Below, piece by piece: positions 17,887 through 26,309 of a stretch of 64,000 nt of DNA (positions are counted from its first letter, which is position 1; every line of letters starts with the position of its first letter). Under the pieces are notes generated by a model, which was not told the DNA's origin, made no database searches, and saw only the letters and a list, made by a program, of their open reading frames with translations. A program made the position numbers and the translations under genes. Source of the stretch: Pseudomonas viridiflava (GTDB lineage: Bacteria; Pseudomonadota; Gammaproteobacteria; Pseudomonadales; Pseudomonadaceae); the NCBI RefSeq assembly GCF_900583165.1, contig NZ_UTKY01000095.1, forward strand, positions 368,673-432,672, read 5' to 3'.

Positions 17887-18444
17887 ATGTTTCGTCGTAT
17901 CGCTACGCTCGCTTTTGTCGTGCTGCTGGGCGGTTGCCAGACCAGCCAGGTCAACCACGATTTTGACGCCAGCCGAGACTTCGTCGCCTACCGCAACTGG
18001 GCCTGGAAAGACCCGGCGCTGCAATACCGCCCGGATGACCCGCGCATCAAGAGCGACCTCACCGAACAACGTATCCGCCAGGCCGTGGCCGACCAACTCG
18101 ACCAGCGCGGCCTGCGCCCGGCCGCCGCCGGCACCAAGGCCGACCTTAATGTGCAGGCCTACATGATCGTCGAGGACCGCCAGCAACAAGTCACCACCAA
18201 CTACGGCGGCGCCTGGGGCGGCCCGTGGAATGGCTATTGGGGCGCGCCGATGTACAACGAAACCCGCAACATCACCTACAAAGTAGCGACCATTCAGATC
18301 GACCTGCTCGACGGCAAGGACGGCAAACTGGTGTGGCGCGGCAGTGACGAGCAAATGATGAGCAGCACGCCGAACCCGCAGGATCGCAGCAATGCCATTC
18401 GCACCACGGTTACACACATTCTCTCTACCTACCCACCTCGCTGA
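17887..18444 (+). CDS. DUF4136 lipoprotein (second of a tandem pair)
   Basis: The 185-residue protein has the lipobox VVLLGGC (Cys17) and the same domain as its neighbour: DFVAYRNWAWKD, DQLDQRGLRP, then IDLLDGKDGKLVWRGSDE. The loop between is shorter and Trp/Gly-rich (GGAWGGPWNGYWG). The shared order of motifs indicates an old tandem duplication. GGAG lies before the ATG. The two genes are 45 bases apart and probably co-transcribed. No function is known. Confidence 0.85.
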   Translation: MFRRIATLAFVVLLGGCQTSQVNHDFDASRDFVAYRNWAWKDPALQYRPDDPRIKSDLTEQRIRQAVADQLDQRGLRPAAAGTKADLNVQAYMIVEDRQQQVTTNYGGAWGGPWNGYWGAPMYNETRNITYKVATIQIDLLDGKDGKLVWRGSDEQMMSSTPNPQDRSNAIRTTVTHILSTYPPR

Positions 18445-18459
18445 AGACACCGCAGGACA

Positions 18460-18552
18460 AATGTGGGAGGGGGCTTGCTCCCGATAGCAGGGTGTCAGTC
18501 ACTGGATATGTGGCTGATACACCGCCATCGGGGGCAAGCCCCCTCCCACATT
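18460..18552. repeat. REPIN
   Basis: The left arm is AATGTGGGAGGGGGCTTGCT and the right arm is its near mirror ending CCCTCCCACATT. The CCGATAGCAGGG and CCGCCATCGGG shoulders face each other. It separates the DUF4136 pair from tadG, all on the plus strand. Confidence 0.9.
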
Positions 18553-18642
18553 TGTCCTATGCAGGCACAAAATCCTGACCCCCCGCCAAGCCTTGTCTAC
18601 ACTCCAACTCACCCACGGAGAGTAAGCGCTAAGGAGTGCTCG

Positions 18643-20592
18643 ATGTCTTTCCGACTTCGTTCCAGGCAACGCGGTGCGATTGGCTTGATGGCGGCAGGTA
18701 CCTTGGCGATGGCTTTGGTATTTACCCTGCTGGCGGTGGACAGCGGTCGTCTGTACCTCGAAAAGCGCAAATTGCAGTCGGTCGCCGATACGGCGGCGCT
18801 TGAAGCGGCCAATCGGGGAGGGCAGTGTGGCGCGAGCACCACCGCCAACGACTATGCCAAGCAGAACGCTGCGCGTAATGGCTTTGTCATCACCGCCGGT
18901 GACGCCACGCGCACGCTGGTGGTGAACTGCGGCACCGTACCGACCAATGCCAGCAACGTTCGCGTATTTACCGCCGATGCCAGCAAAAGCGATGCGATTC
19001 GTGTAGTGGCCAGCCGCAAAGTCACTACAGGTGTTGCGAACGGCATCTGGAACCTCTTCAGCGGCGCGCCGGTCGCTGCGCAAACCACTCTCAGCGCCAC
19101 GGCCGTTGCGGCACTGCCCCCGCCGGTAGCCCAGTTGACCATCCGCAGCAGCCTGGCCACGGTGGATTCCACCAAGTCGCCGTTGATGAGCTCCGTCATG
19201 GGCAACCTGCTCGGCGGTAGCCTGTCGATTACGGCGGCCGGTTGGAACGGCCTGCTGGGTACTAATGTGAACCTGCTCAGCTATCTCGACCAATTGGCCG
19301 TTTCCCTGAACTTGCAGGCCGGTGACTACAACACTTTGCTGAATACATCACTGTCCGCGACCCAGTTGATCGATGCGGCGGTCAAGGTGCTGCAAAAAAA
19401 CGGCAACGTGGCGACGGCGGTGATCAATGACGTGCTTTCGATCAAAGCCATTGCGCCCAATACCCAGGTGTTGACCCTGGCAAACCTGCTGAACGTCACA
19501 ACCGGTACGCCCACGGCGGCGTTGAATACCAATGTGCAGTTGTTTCAGTTGCTGGAGGCAGTGGCGCAGCTTTCCAGTAGCAAAAGTGCTGTAAGTGCGG
19601 CCACTCAGGTAAGCATTCCGTTGGTAGGAAACGTATCGATCCAAACCAAAGTCATCGAGCCTCCGCAGTTTTCAGCAATTGGCAACCCAAAGCTTGCAGT
19701 GGAAGGATTGGCAAAAACGCCGCGCACCAATCAGATATCTGTTCGTACGGCGCAAGTCAGAACCCTGGTCACTGTCCAGGCGCCAATAATCAAGACAGTT
19801 TCTGGCGTTACTTCGTTGCTGACAGGGCTTGCGACGCCGGTGTCTCAGGTGGTCAAGGGGCTGTTGAATCTCAACATTCCTGCTGTGGTAGGCGGTGTTC
19901 TATGTCTGGTGGCGTGTAATGTCACTGACGTTGATGTCACACAAACGTTATCTATCTACCTTGAGGCCGCCAGTGCCGAAAGCCATGTTACGGCTTACAG
20001 TTGTGCAACGCCTGCGAGCAAGTCTTTGACCGTGTCAGCCACCACCTCACTCGCTACGTTGGGAATTGGGACGATTGATCAAGCGGCTGCCTTTTCTTCT
20101 TCTGCGCCAGTCGCAGTCCAGCCGTTACGGTTGATCGATTTTGGGCAGAAGTTCTGCATTGTTGCGACGTTGATATGCGGTACCCGTACTGCCGGTGTCG
20201 GTGGTGGTTTAACCCTGAAGGCGCTATCGACCGTTGGAGCTCAGACCAGCTCACTGCTTTACTCGCCTGTGGCTGAAATGAATGCCCCACCGACTTACAA
20301 AAGTGCACCCGGCACAGCCAATATCGTGAATAGCCTGGGCGCTACCGTCAGTGGGCTTCAAGTGACTTATGTGCCTCCCAGCGGCAGTGTATCCAGCGGA
20401 GCCCTGGCTGGGGTTGCAGGTCTGTTGACCACCATCACCAATACGCTGGTTACACTCATCCAGAGTGTCCTGGCGCCGATCCTTGACCCTATCGTCAATA
20501 CACTCCTTAGCGGCCTCGGCATCAGCCTGGGCAACGCCGAAGTCGGCGCCAACCTCACCTGCCATATGGGCCGTGCGTACCTTGTGATCTAA
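18643..20592 (+). CDS. tadG: TadG-like Flp pilus assembly protein
   Basis: The 649-residue protein starts at ATG 18643 after AAGGAG; the longer frame passes through a REPIN and is rejected. The N-terminus is the typical Tad/TadG domain: a basic start (RLRSRQRGAIGL), a membrane segment near residues 12-32 and the DSGRLYLEKRKLQSVADTAALEAA helix. The large remainder is Ser/Thr/Val-rich and likely periplasmic. It is thought to stabilise or anchor the Tad machine. In P. aeruginosa tadG (PA4297) lies between pprB and tadD. Here it lies beyond pprA and is convergent with it, overlapping by 4 bases. Bases 19600-20400 look less GC-rich than the flanks. Confidence 0.8.
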   Translation: MSFRLRSRQRGAIGLMAAGTLAMALVFTLLAVDSGRLYLEKRKLQSVADTAALEAANRGGQCGASTTANDYAKQNAARNGFVITAGDATRTLVVNCGTVPTNASNVRVFTADASKSDAIRVVASRKVTTGVANGIWNLFSGAPVAAQTTLSATAVAALPPPVAQLTIRSSLATVDSTKSPLMSSVMGNLLGGSLSITAAGWNGLLGTNVNLLSYLDQLAVSLNLQAGDYNTLLNTSLSATQLIDAAVKVLQKNGNVATAVINDVLSIKAIAPNTQVLTLANLLNVTTGTPTAALNTNVQLFQLLEAVAQLSSSKSAVSAATQVSIPLVGNVSIQTKVIEPPQFSAIGNPKLAVEGLAKTPRTNQISVRTAQVRTLVTVQAPIIKTVSGVTSLLTGLATPVSQVVKGLLNLNIPAVVGGVLCLVACNVTDVDVTQTLSIYLEAASAESHVTAYSCATPASKSLTVSATTSLATLGIGTIDQAAAFSSSAPVAVQPLRLIDFGQKFCIVATLICGTRTAGVGGGLTLKALSTVGAQTSSLLYSPVAEMNAPPTYKSAPGTANIVNSLGATVSGLQVTYVPPSGSVSSGALAGVAGLLTTITNTLVTLIQSVLAPILDPIVNTLLSGLGISLGNAEVGANLTCHMGRAYLVI

Positions 20593-23303
20593 GCCTGGGC
20601 CAGTGGCAACTCCACGCAGAACCGGGCGCCTTCGTTGCCGTTGGTGACGCTCAGGTGCCCGCCCATGTTTTCGATAATCCCGTAGCTCACCGACAGCCCA
20701 AGGCCTGTGCCGACGCCAATCGGCTTGGTGGTGAAGAACGGCTCGAAGATTCGCTCCAGCAAGCGCGGGTCAATACCGCCGCCGTTGTCTTCGACCCAAA
20801 TGCGTAGGTGGCGGCTGTCGTGTTCGGTGTGCACGGCGATCCAGGGGTGAAAATTTGGCTGTTTGTCCCGTTGGATCAACAGCGCGTCACGGGCGTTGAC
20901 CACCAGGTTGATCAGCACCTGTTCCAACTGGTCGGCGTAGCCATTGACCTGCACCGCTACGTCCGCCGGGGTGTGGCGCACTTCCACGCCTTTGCCGCGC
21001 AGGCCCTCGCTGAGCAGCGATAGCGTGCCATCCACTGCCTGCGACGGGTCGAAGGGTTGTTGCTCGATTTCCGAGCGGCGGCCAAACACGCGCATATGGT
21101 CGACTACGCGGGCGGCACGATGCACCTGAGCGTCGATGCGCTGGAGTTTCTCCGTGAGGTAGTCCAGTTGCATATCGCCCTTGCTCAAGCGCTTGAGCAC
21201 ATTGGTAATGGCCATGCGCATAACGTTCAGCGGCTGGTTGATCTCGTGGGCCAGGCCGGTGGCCATCTCGCCGAGGGTGGCCATTTTCGCGCTCTGGGTC
21301 AGTTGCTGTTGGGAGCGCCGCACTTCGGTGTTGTCGCGGCCCACGGCCTGCACTTCCATCAGACGGCCTTGTTCGTCAAACACGCCACGGTCCGACCACA
21401 CCCACCAGGCGTGCTCGCGTCCGGGCAGTTGCAGGTTAATTTCGGCGGTGCTGACCGGAAACTCCGGGGTCAGGCGGCTAATGCGCTGCACGAAGGCTTG
21501 CTGTTGCTCGTCTGATAACCAGTCCCCCAGGTTCAGGCCGGGCAGCTGTGCGGGCTGGCATTCAAGGTAGTTTGCCAGGGGGGTGTTGCCGAACGTCAGG
21601 GTCAGGTCCGGACGATAGCGGCAGATCATCGCCGGCGAGTCTTCCACCAGGATGCGATAACGCTCTTCGCTTTGCTTGACCTGTTCGCCCGCCAGTGTGG
21701 CTTCGGTGACATCCAGCCAGAGGCCTACGGCTTCCACCGGCAGGCCGAGGTCGTCACGCAGCAGTTTGGCTTCGTCCAGCAGCCAGTGGTAATGGCCCTG
21801 CTTATCCCGCACGCGGTAGCGACTGCGGGCCGTGCCTTCACGCAGCAACTGGCGCGTGCGCTCGAAATACAGGTCGCGGTCCTGGGGGTGGATCAGCGCA
21901 GCGAGGTTGTCGTGGTTGCATTCGGCAAGAGTCCAGCCCAGCAGCGGCAACAGGCTGTCGCTGAAAAACACCGGATGCAGCGCGCCGCTGACGTAGCGCT
22001 GCACGTAGATCACTGCCGGCGAGCTGGCGATCAGGTTGTCCAGGCGCGCATGGGCGGCGGCGGCGTGCAGTTGCTGGTTCTTGATGTCGCTGATGTCGAG
22101 CATGACGCCGATCCAGCGTCGCTGGTTTGCAGCGCCCAACTGTTGGCCTTGTACGCGGTACCACAGGGGGTTCTGCTCGGCGTCGCTGCGTTGCAGGCGC
22201 ACGCTGGTGAGCAGCGGTTTGCCCAGGGTCAGCAGGTCTTGCAGGCGACTGTCGAGCTCCTGGCGATCGGCCGGGTGGATCAACTCCAGCCAGGCGTCCA
22301 AGGCCAGGCGGGGCGCGCCTTCTTCCAGTGTCAGGCCGTGCAGCAGTTGGGGTGAAAGCTGTATCTCGCCGGACGCGGGCAGCAGTTCCCACCAGCCGGT
22401 GCCCAGCAGGCCCTGCAAAGCATCGTCCCGGTCCTGATGCTGTTGGTGGCGTTGTTCCTGCAAGCGTGCAAGCAGGGGCGCGGCCAGTGCGGCGGTCAGG
22501 TTCAGCCAGTCGCTGTCGGGGGTCTGGGCCTGACCGGTGTAGACACCGCACAGCAGCCAGGCGGCCACCTCATGATCATCATGGTAGGGCACCAGAAACG
22601 CGCTGCTACTGCCGAACAGACTGTGCAATTGCGGGTGGTCGCTGTGGCCATGATGGATATCCAGCCTTACGGGCGCGCTCAAGTGCTCAAGGCTATTGCC
22701 CAGGTGCTGGCCCGCATGCCACAGGGCGGGAGCATCGTGCGCCGTGTACTGCGCGTAAATGCGCCAACCTTGCCCGTCGGCGTCGCGCAGGGCCATGGCC
22801 AGGCACGGGATATGCCAGTGCTCGGCAACGCTGCCCAAGTGTTCGTCGAACACGTCGTGCAGACGGCCAAGGGTGCATATGCGCAGTTGATGGCTGATCT
22901 GGAACGCCAACTGGTGGGTGAACGCGCGCTGTTGGGTGTGTTGTCGCTCGGCCATCAGGTCGCCGATGTCGAGCAGCCGCAACAGCCAGCCAGCGTTGTT
23001 GCGCTCGACGCCACCACGGGTATGCAGCACGCGACCGCCAACGCCCTGGAAGTCCAGGTCGAGGCTCTGACGGGACCAATCGACGGGCTCGCCCTCGATA
23101 CTCAGGGCGCTTTGGGCACAGAGCAGGGTGCGCAAGGCCGCAGGGGCATCTCCACCCGTCAGCGGCGCTAACTGCGCGCGCAGGGTGCCGGCAATGTTCA
23201 ACACGTGACCCTGGTCATCCAATTGCAATTGCAGCCCGGCGACGGGCAGGGGCGGAGTGTCCAGTGGCAGCGTGGTGTGGTGCCCCAGCAAACGTTCGAG
23301 CAT
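20589..23303 (-). CDS. pprA: Sensor histidine kinase PprA
   Basis: The 904-residue cytosolic-looking kinase has an N-terminal sensory part, then about three PAS modules (LELIHPADRQELDS; ALIHPQDRDLYFERTRQ; ILVEDSPAMICRYRPDLTLTF). HisKA follows, with the phospho-acceptor His in LAHEINQPLNVMR, then an ATPase domain (NLVVNARDAL, WVEDNGGGID, GTGLGLSVSYGI). In P. aeruginosa PprA (PA4293) works with PprB to switch on the Flp pilus, the BapA adhesin and other surface factors. ATG 23303 has GGGGA upstream; the TTG at 23321 overlaps the previous stop. No membrane span is obvious. Confidence 0.88.
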   Translation of the reverse strand: MLERLLGHHTTLPLDTPPLPVAGLQLQLDDQGHVLNIAGTLRAQLAPLTGGDAPAALRTLLCAQSALSIEGEPVDWSRQSLDLDFQGVGGRVLHTRGGVERNNAGWLLRLLDIGDLMAERQHTQQRAFTHQLAFQISHQLRICTLGRLHDVFDEHLGSVAEHWHIPCLAMALRDADGQGWRIYAQYTAHDAPALWHAGQHLGNSLEHLSAPVRLDIHHGHSDHPQLHSLFGSSSAFLVPYHDDHEVAAWLLCGVYTGQAQTPDSDWLNLTAALAAPLLARLQEQRHQQHQDRDDALQGLLGTGWWELLPASGEIQLSPQLLHGLTLEEGAPRLALDAWLELIHPADRQELDSRLQDLLTLGKPLLTSVRLQRSDAEQNPLWYRVQGQQLGAANQRRWIGVMLDISDIKNQQLHAAAAHARLDNLIASSPAVIYVQRYVSGALHPVFFSDSLLPLLGWTLAECNHDNLAALIHPQDRDLYFERTRQLLREGTARSRYRVRDKQGHYHWLLDEAKLLRDDLGLPVEAVGLWLDVTEATLAGEQVKQSEERYRILVEDSPAMICRYRPDLTLTFGNTPLANYLECQPAQLPGLNLGDWLSDEQQQAFVQRISRLTPEFPVSTAEINLQLPGREHAWWVWSDRGVFDEQGRLMEVQAVGRDNTEVRRSQQQLTQSAKMATLGEMATGLAHEINQPLNVMRMAITNVLKRLSKGDMQLDYLTEKLQRIDAQVHRAARVVDHMRVFGRRSEIEQQPFDPSQAVDGTLSLLSEGLRGKGVEVRHTPADVAVQVNGYADQLEQVLINLVVNARDALLIQRDKQPNFHPWIAVHTEHDSRHLRIWVEDNGGGIDPRLLERIFEPFFTTKPIGVGTGLGLSVSYGIIENMGGHLSVTNGNEGARFCVELPLAQA

Positions 23304-23317
23304 GGTATTCCCCAAGG

Positions 23318-23755
23318 TCAAAATTGCAGGCTCGACTGTGCGGTGAGATTGGCCGGCAGGTTAGGCACTTTGCCAATCCCCGGAAGCACCAATGCGGGCA
23401 GCACCGCATTGAGGTTGGCGGATGGGTAGTTGATTTTCACGGTCAGCGTGGTGCCGTCGTAGGTGGCGGTCACGTGTTCGGGCAGAAACTTGAATTGGGC
23501 GGGGATCCAGTTCAGTTGCAACAGCGCGGTGGTTTTGGCGCGCTGGATCACCAGGGCCGGGTAGCCCGTGGTTGCCGGGTCCAGCGCGACACTGCGGCGC
23601 ACGCCGTCTGCCGCGGCCTGGTTGAACGACTGCATCAGCAGCAACGGCAGGCTGTAGCTGATCAACCCGTAGAGCACGGCGAAAAAAATCACGAATACCA
23701 AGGCGAATTCGATCGCCGCGGCACCTTTTTGCGATTTGGGGAGGCCCGATGTCAT
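23318..23755 (-). CDS. TadE/TadF-like pseudopilin
   Basis: The 145-residue protein has a prepilin-type N-terminus, SQKGAAAIEFALVFVIFF. The prepilin peptidase would cut after Gly11, which leaves Glu at +5 followed by a hydrophobic helix. This is the mark of TadE/TadF pseudopilins, minor parts of the Tad machine. The position next to pprA and fppA matches PA4294. Its stop is 14 bases before the pprA start, so the two are likely co-transcribed. Confidence 0.85.
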   Translation of the reverse strand: MTSGLPKSQKGAAAIEFALVFVIFFAVLYGLISYSLPLLLMQSFNQAAADGVRRSVALDPATTGYPALVIQRAKTTALLQLNWIPAQFKFLPEHVTATYDGTTLTVKINYPSANLNAVLPALVLPGIGKVPNLPANLTAQSSLQF

Positions 23756-23827
23756 GACTGCGTCTACCCTGACGGCTACTGCTTGATATCAGCATAGAAT
23801 CATTTGCCGAAAAGGGATGTTTTTTAC

Positions 23828-24277
23828 GTGATCCAGGGCTGGGTGGTAGTGGTATGGCTGGCGCTGTGTGCGATCCAGGATCTGCGTGAGCGGCAAATTG
23901 CCAATGGGCTGACCTTGAGTGCAGGGCTGCTGGCCTTGATTTATCTGCTCTGGGTCGGTGTGAGTTGGCTGGGCTTACCCCCCAGCGATGCCGCTTGGGC
24001 ATTTGCATTGGTGCTGTTGCTGACGCTGCCGGGTTACGCGCTCGGCCATTTTGGCGCGGGCGATGTGAAGCTGCTGGCCGCGCTGGCATTGGCCTCTGGC
24101 GTCGAGTGTTTACTGGTCACGCTGGTGGGGGCGGGGCTAGCACTAGGAGGGTGGTGGCTTATAGTTCAAGGGCTTAATCGGTATGCCTGGGCAACTGCGG
24201 CGAAGGTGTCAATAAAACAGCCCTTTGCACCGTTTGTATTGACAGGTTTTGCGCTGTATTGGCTTTGGATCCATTAG
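23828..24277 (+). CDS. fppA: Flp prepilin peptidase FppA (TadV/CpaA)
   Basis: The 149-residue A24-family aspartic protease has four or five membrane segments. Both catalytic aspartates are visible: AIQDLRERQIANGLT near residue 16 and the GAGDVKL motif near residue 83. It would process the Flp pilin and the adjacent pseudopilin. The start is uncertain: GTG 23828 follows AAAGGGA at about ten bases, while TTG 23804 is also in frame. It is divergent from the pseudopilin gene and precedes pprB, as in PA4295-PA4296. Confidence 0.87.
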   Translation: MIQGWVVVVWLALCAIQDLRERQIANGLTLSAGLLALIYLLWVGVSWLGLPPSDAAWAFALVLLLTLPGYALGHFGAGDVKLLAALALASGVECLLVTLVGAGLALGGWWLIVQGLNRYAWATAAKVSIKQPFAPFVLTGFALYWLWIH

Positions 24278-24404
24278 TCGCACGACCGCTCTACTGCTAT
24301 GTACATAGTCGGAAAGTAGGGCTAGTTTTATTAAGTAAGTGCGTAGGATTTGTCGTCATAAAGGATAGGTCAACCTCATTGGCTTGCCAGGCATGGAGTA
24401 GCGC

Positions 24405-25193
24405 GTGAACAAGCTTACCTCTGCAATCAAAGTGCTCGTGGTCGACGATCAGCCGCTGATCGTTGAAGAGCTGTGTGAGTTTATCGAAAGCAGCGGTTAT
24501 CGCTGTGTGCCTTGCGAGTCCAGCCAGCAGGCACTGCGGCGTTTCAGCGAAGATGCTGAGATTGGCCTGGTGCTGTGTGACCTGCATATGCCGGACATGG
24601 ACGGCATCGAGCTGGTCCAGGCCATGCAGCGTGTGGCGGGGCGTCAGCGCGCCTTTGAAGCGATCATGCTGACCGGCCAGGCCGACAAGCAAGACGTGAT
24701 CAAGGCGCTGCGCGCGGGCATTTCCGACTACTACCAGAAGCCGATTGACCTCGACGAACTGCTCGAAGGCCTGCAACGCCAGGAAGTGGCGCTGCAGGAT
24801 CGGCAAAAGGAGCTGCACCTGGGGCATCTGAACCAGAAATTGCAGTACCTGTCCGAGTCGATTGATGACCTGTATCAGGACCTCGACAAAGTACGCCGCA
24901 GCCCGGTGGCCCTGGCTGAAATCGACGGCGAGCGCGCCGTTGAGGAGGAAGCACTGTTCGAACCGCCGACCATTTTCACTCAGCTGTCACCTCGGCAAAT
25001 GGACGTGGCACGCCTGGTGGGCAAGGGGCAGACCAATTACCAAATCGCCTGTGAGCTGGGCATTACCGAAAACACGGTCAAGCTCTACGTGTCACAGGTA
25101 CTGCGCCTGACCCATATGCACAACCGCACTCAACTCGCGCTGGCGCTCTCGCCGAGCACGTCGGTGATGCGCCAGCGTGTCACTGCGCACTGA
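24405..25193 (+). CDS. pprB: Response regulator PprB
   Basis: The 262-residue protein has an N-terminal receiver domain (VLVVDDQ; phosphoacceptor Asp in CDLHMPDMDG; YYQKPID with the conserved Lys), a coiled linker near residues 120-165 and a LuxR/NarL-type HTH (LSPRQMDVARLVGKGQTNYQIACELGI, then ENTVKLYVSQVLR). PprB of P. aeruginosa (PA4296) activates flp-tad-rcp and adhesin genes. The GTG start has GGAG six bases upstream. The 127-base gap before it may hold its own promoter. Confidence 0.9.
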   Translation: MNKLTSAIKVLVVDDQPLIVEELCEFIESSGYRCVPCESSQQALRRFSEDAEIGLVLCDLHMPDMDGIELVQAMQRVAGRQRAFEAIMLTGQADKQDVIKALRAGISDYYQKPIDLDELLEGLQRQEVALQDRQKELHLGHLNQKLQYLSESIDDLYQDLDKVRRSPVALAEIDGERAVEEEALFEPPTIFTQLSPRQMDVARLVGKGQTNYQIACELGITENTVKLYVSQVLRLTHMHNRTQLALALSPSTSVMRQRVTAH

Positions 25194-25206
25194 CCTGCAC
25201 TGACCT

Positions 25207-25304
25207 GTAGGAGCGAGCTTGCTCGCGAAGGCCGTTCAGCCAACGCGTTCATTCAGCATGCACGCGTTATCGTTCACGATCTTCGCGAGCAAGCTCGCTC
25301 CTAC
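25207..25304. repeat. REPIN of a second sequence class
   Basis: The arms GTAGGAGCGAGCTTGCTCGC and GCGAGCAAGCTCGCTCCTAC are perfect mirrors separated by about 58 bases. This is a different REP class from the GTGGGAGGGGGC type seen elsewhere in the window. It lies between the convergent pprB and DUF3613 genes. Its right end supplies the stop codon of the latter. Confidence 0.9.
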
Positions 25305-25564
25305 TTGCCGCCCTGTGAAGTCCCGCCCTGTTTCTGCTCAAAATATTCCGGAATCGGATGCTTGTTGCTGTCCAGCCAGCGCTGCAGCGCCTGCTCGCGT
25401 TCGGCGGGGGTGGTCTTTTGCACGATGGGCGAGGCCACTCGGCCACTGAGCTGCAAGGCCATCCAGTTCTCGGTCTCGGCCTGTTGCGGGGACGAAGGGC
25501 CGGGCTCGATCCCGTGAGCCATCAGGGGGAGCAGGGCCAGGCCTGCGAGGTAGTGGGCTTTCAT
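25301..25564 (-). CDS. DUF3613 small exported protein of the tad locus
   Basis: The 87-residue protein has a signal peptide (AHYLAGLALLPLMAHG) and a conserved region ending in QRWLDSNKHPIPEYFE, typical of DUF3613 proteins found downstream of tadD (PA4298 in P. aeruginosa). The role in pilus assembly is unknown. Two ATGs in a row (25567, 25564) follow TAGGAG; I use the second for better spacing. The stop codon TAG lies within the REPIN arm. The gene starts 9 bases after tadD. Confidence 0.78.
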   Translation of the reverse strand: MKAHYLAGLALLPLMAHGIEPGPSSPQQAETENWMALQLSGRVASPIVQKTTPAEREQALQRWLDSNKHPIPEYFEQKQGGTSQGGK

Positions 25565-25573
25565 CATCAACTC

Positions 25574-26299
25574 CTATTTCACGCTAGCCGGCGCAGTATC
25601 GCCAACCACGGCGACTTGATCCTTGCGCGTGCGTGCGGGCGCAGGGATTGAGGCCTTGAGCCGTTCGGCCCGGGCCTGCGCCTGGGTGACCTGCTCGGGG
25701 CTCAGGCCGAGCTGGCTGACCAATTGCGCCGCCTGCCCCCAGTTGTCCTGGTAGATCAACAAGGTCACGAGATTGACGGCGGCCAGCTGGTCACTCTGCT
25801 TGAGTTCGATGGCCGTCAAAAACTCAAAACGTGCTTCTTCCAGGCGCCGTTGGTCGAGGTACACCACCCCCAGGTCATTGCGGATTTTTTCGTCGGTCGG
25901 CGCCAGCTTTGCGGCGCGTTGCAGGTGGGCCGTGGCCTGGGCGTTATCGCCCTTGGCCGAGGCGAGTTGCCCCAGCCCGTGTTCACCGTCGGCGGCCAGG
26001 CAGGTGCCGAGCAAGCTGCGGTACAACGGCTCGGCTTCGCTGCGCCCCAGCAAGCGATAGGCGCGGGCTTTGCGCTGGCGCACCTGGGGCAGGCTATCGG
26101 GCAGGCTCTGCAGGTTGGCCAGGCTTGCATGCAGCTTGCCTTCGTTGGCCATGTCATCGGCCAGACTCAGCGACAACTGCTGGTCGGCGCTGGGCTTGGA
26201 GCAACTGCTGGGGGTCATCAACGCAGACCAGGGTGTTTGCCCATTGCTGGCGCAGCCGGCCAGCAGCATCAGGCTCAAGGCGGCAATCAGTACTTTCAT
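25574..26299 (-). CDS. tadD: TadD pilotin-like TPR lipoprotein
   Basis: The 241-residue protein has a lipobox LMLLAGC (Cys16) followed by tetratricopeptide-type repeats (ARAYRLLGRSEAEPLYRSLL; LGVVYLDQRRLEEARFEF; LVTLLIYQDNWGQAAQLV). TadD proteins help the RcpA secretin assemble in the outer membrane. It lies 10 bases after tadC in the same transcript. Confidence 0.9.
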   Translation of the reverse strand: MKVLIAALSLMLLAGCASNGQTPWSALMTPSSCSKPSADQQLSLSLADDMANEGKLHASLANLQSLPDSLPQVRQRKARAYRLLGRSEAEPLYRSLLGTCLAADGEHGLGQLASAKGDNAQATAHLQRAAKLAPTDEKIRNDLGVVYLDQRRLEEARFEFLTAIELKQSDQLAAVNLVTLLIYQDNWGQAAQLVSQLGLSPEQVTQAQARAERLKASIPAPARTRKDQVAVVGDTAPASVK

Positions 26300-26309
26300 C
26301 CGGCAGTCC

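Noticed and set aside
18463..18642. Extended N-terminus of TadG
   Set aside because: The extension is translated from a REPIN. ATG 18643 has an AAGGAG site and gives the typical Tad N-terminus.
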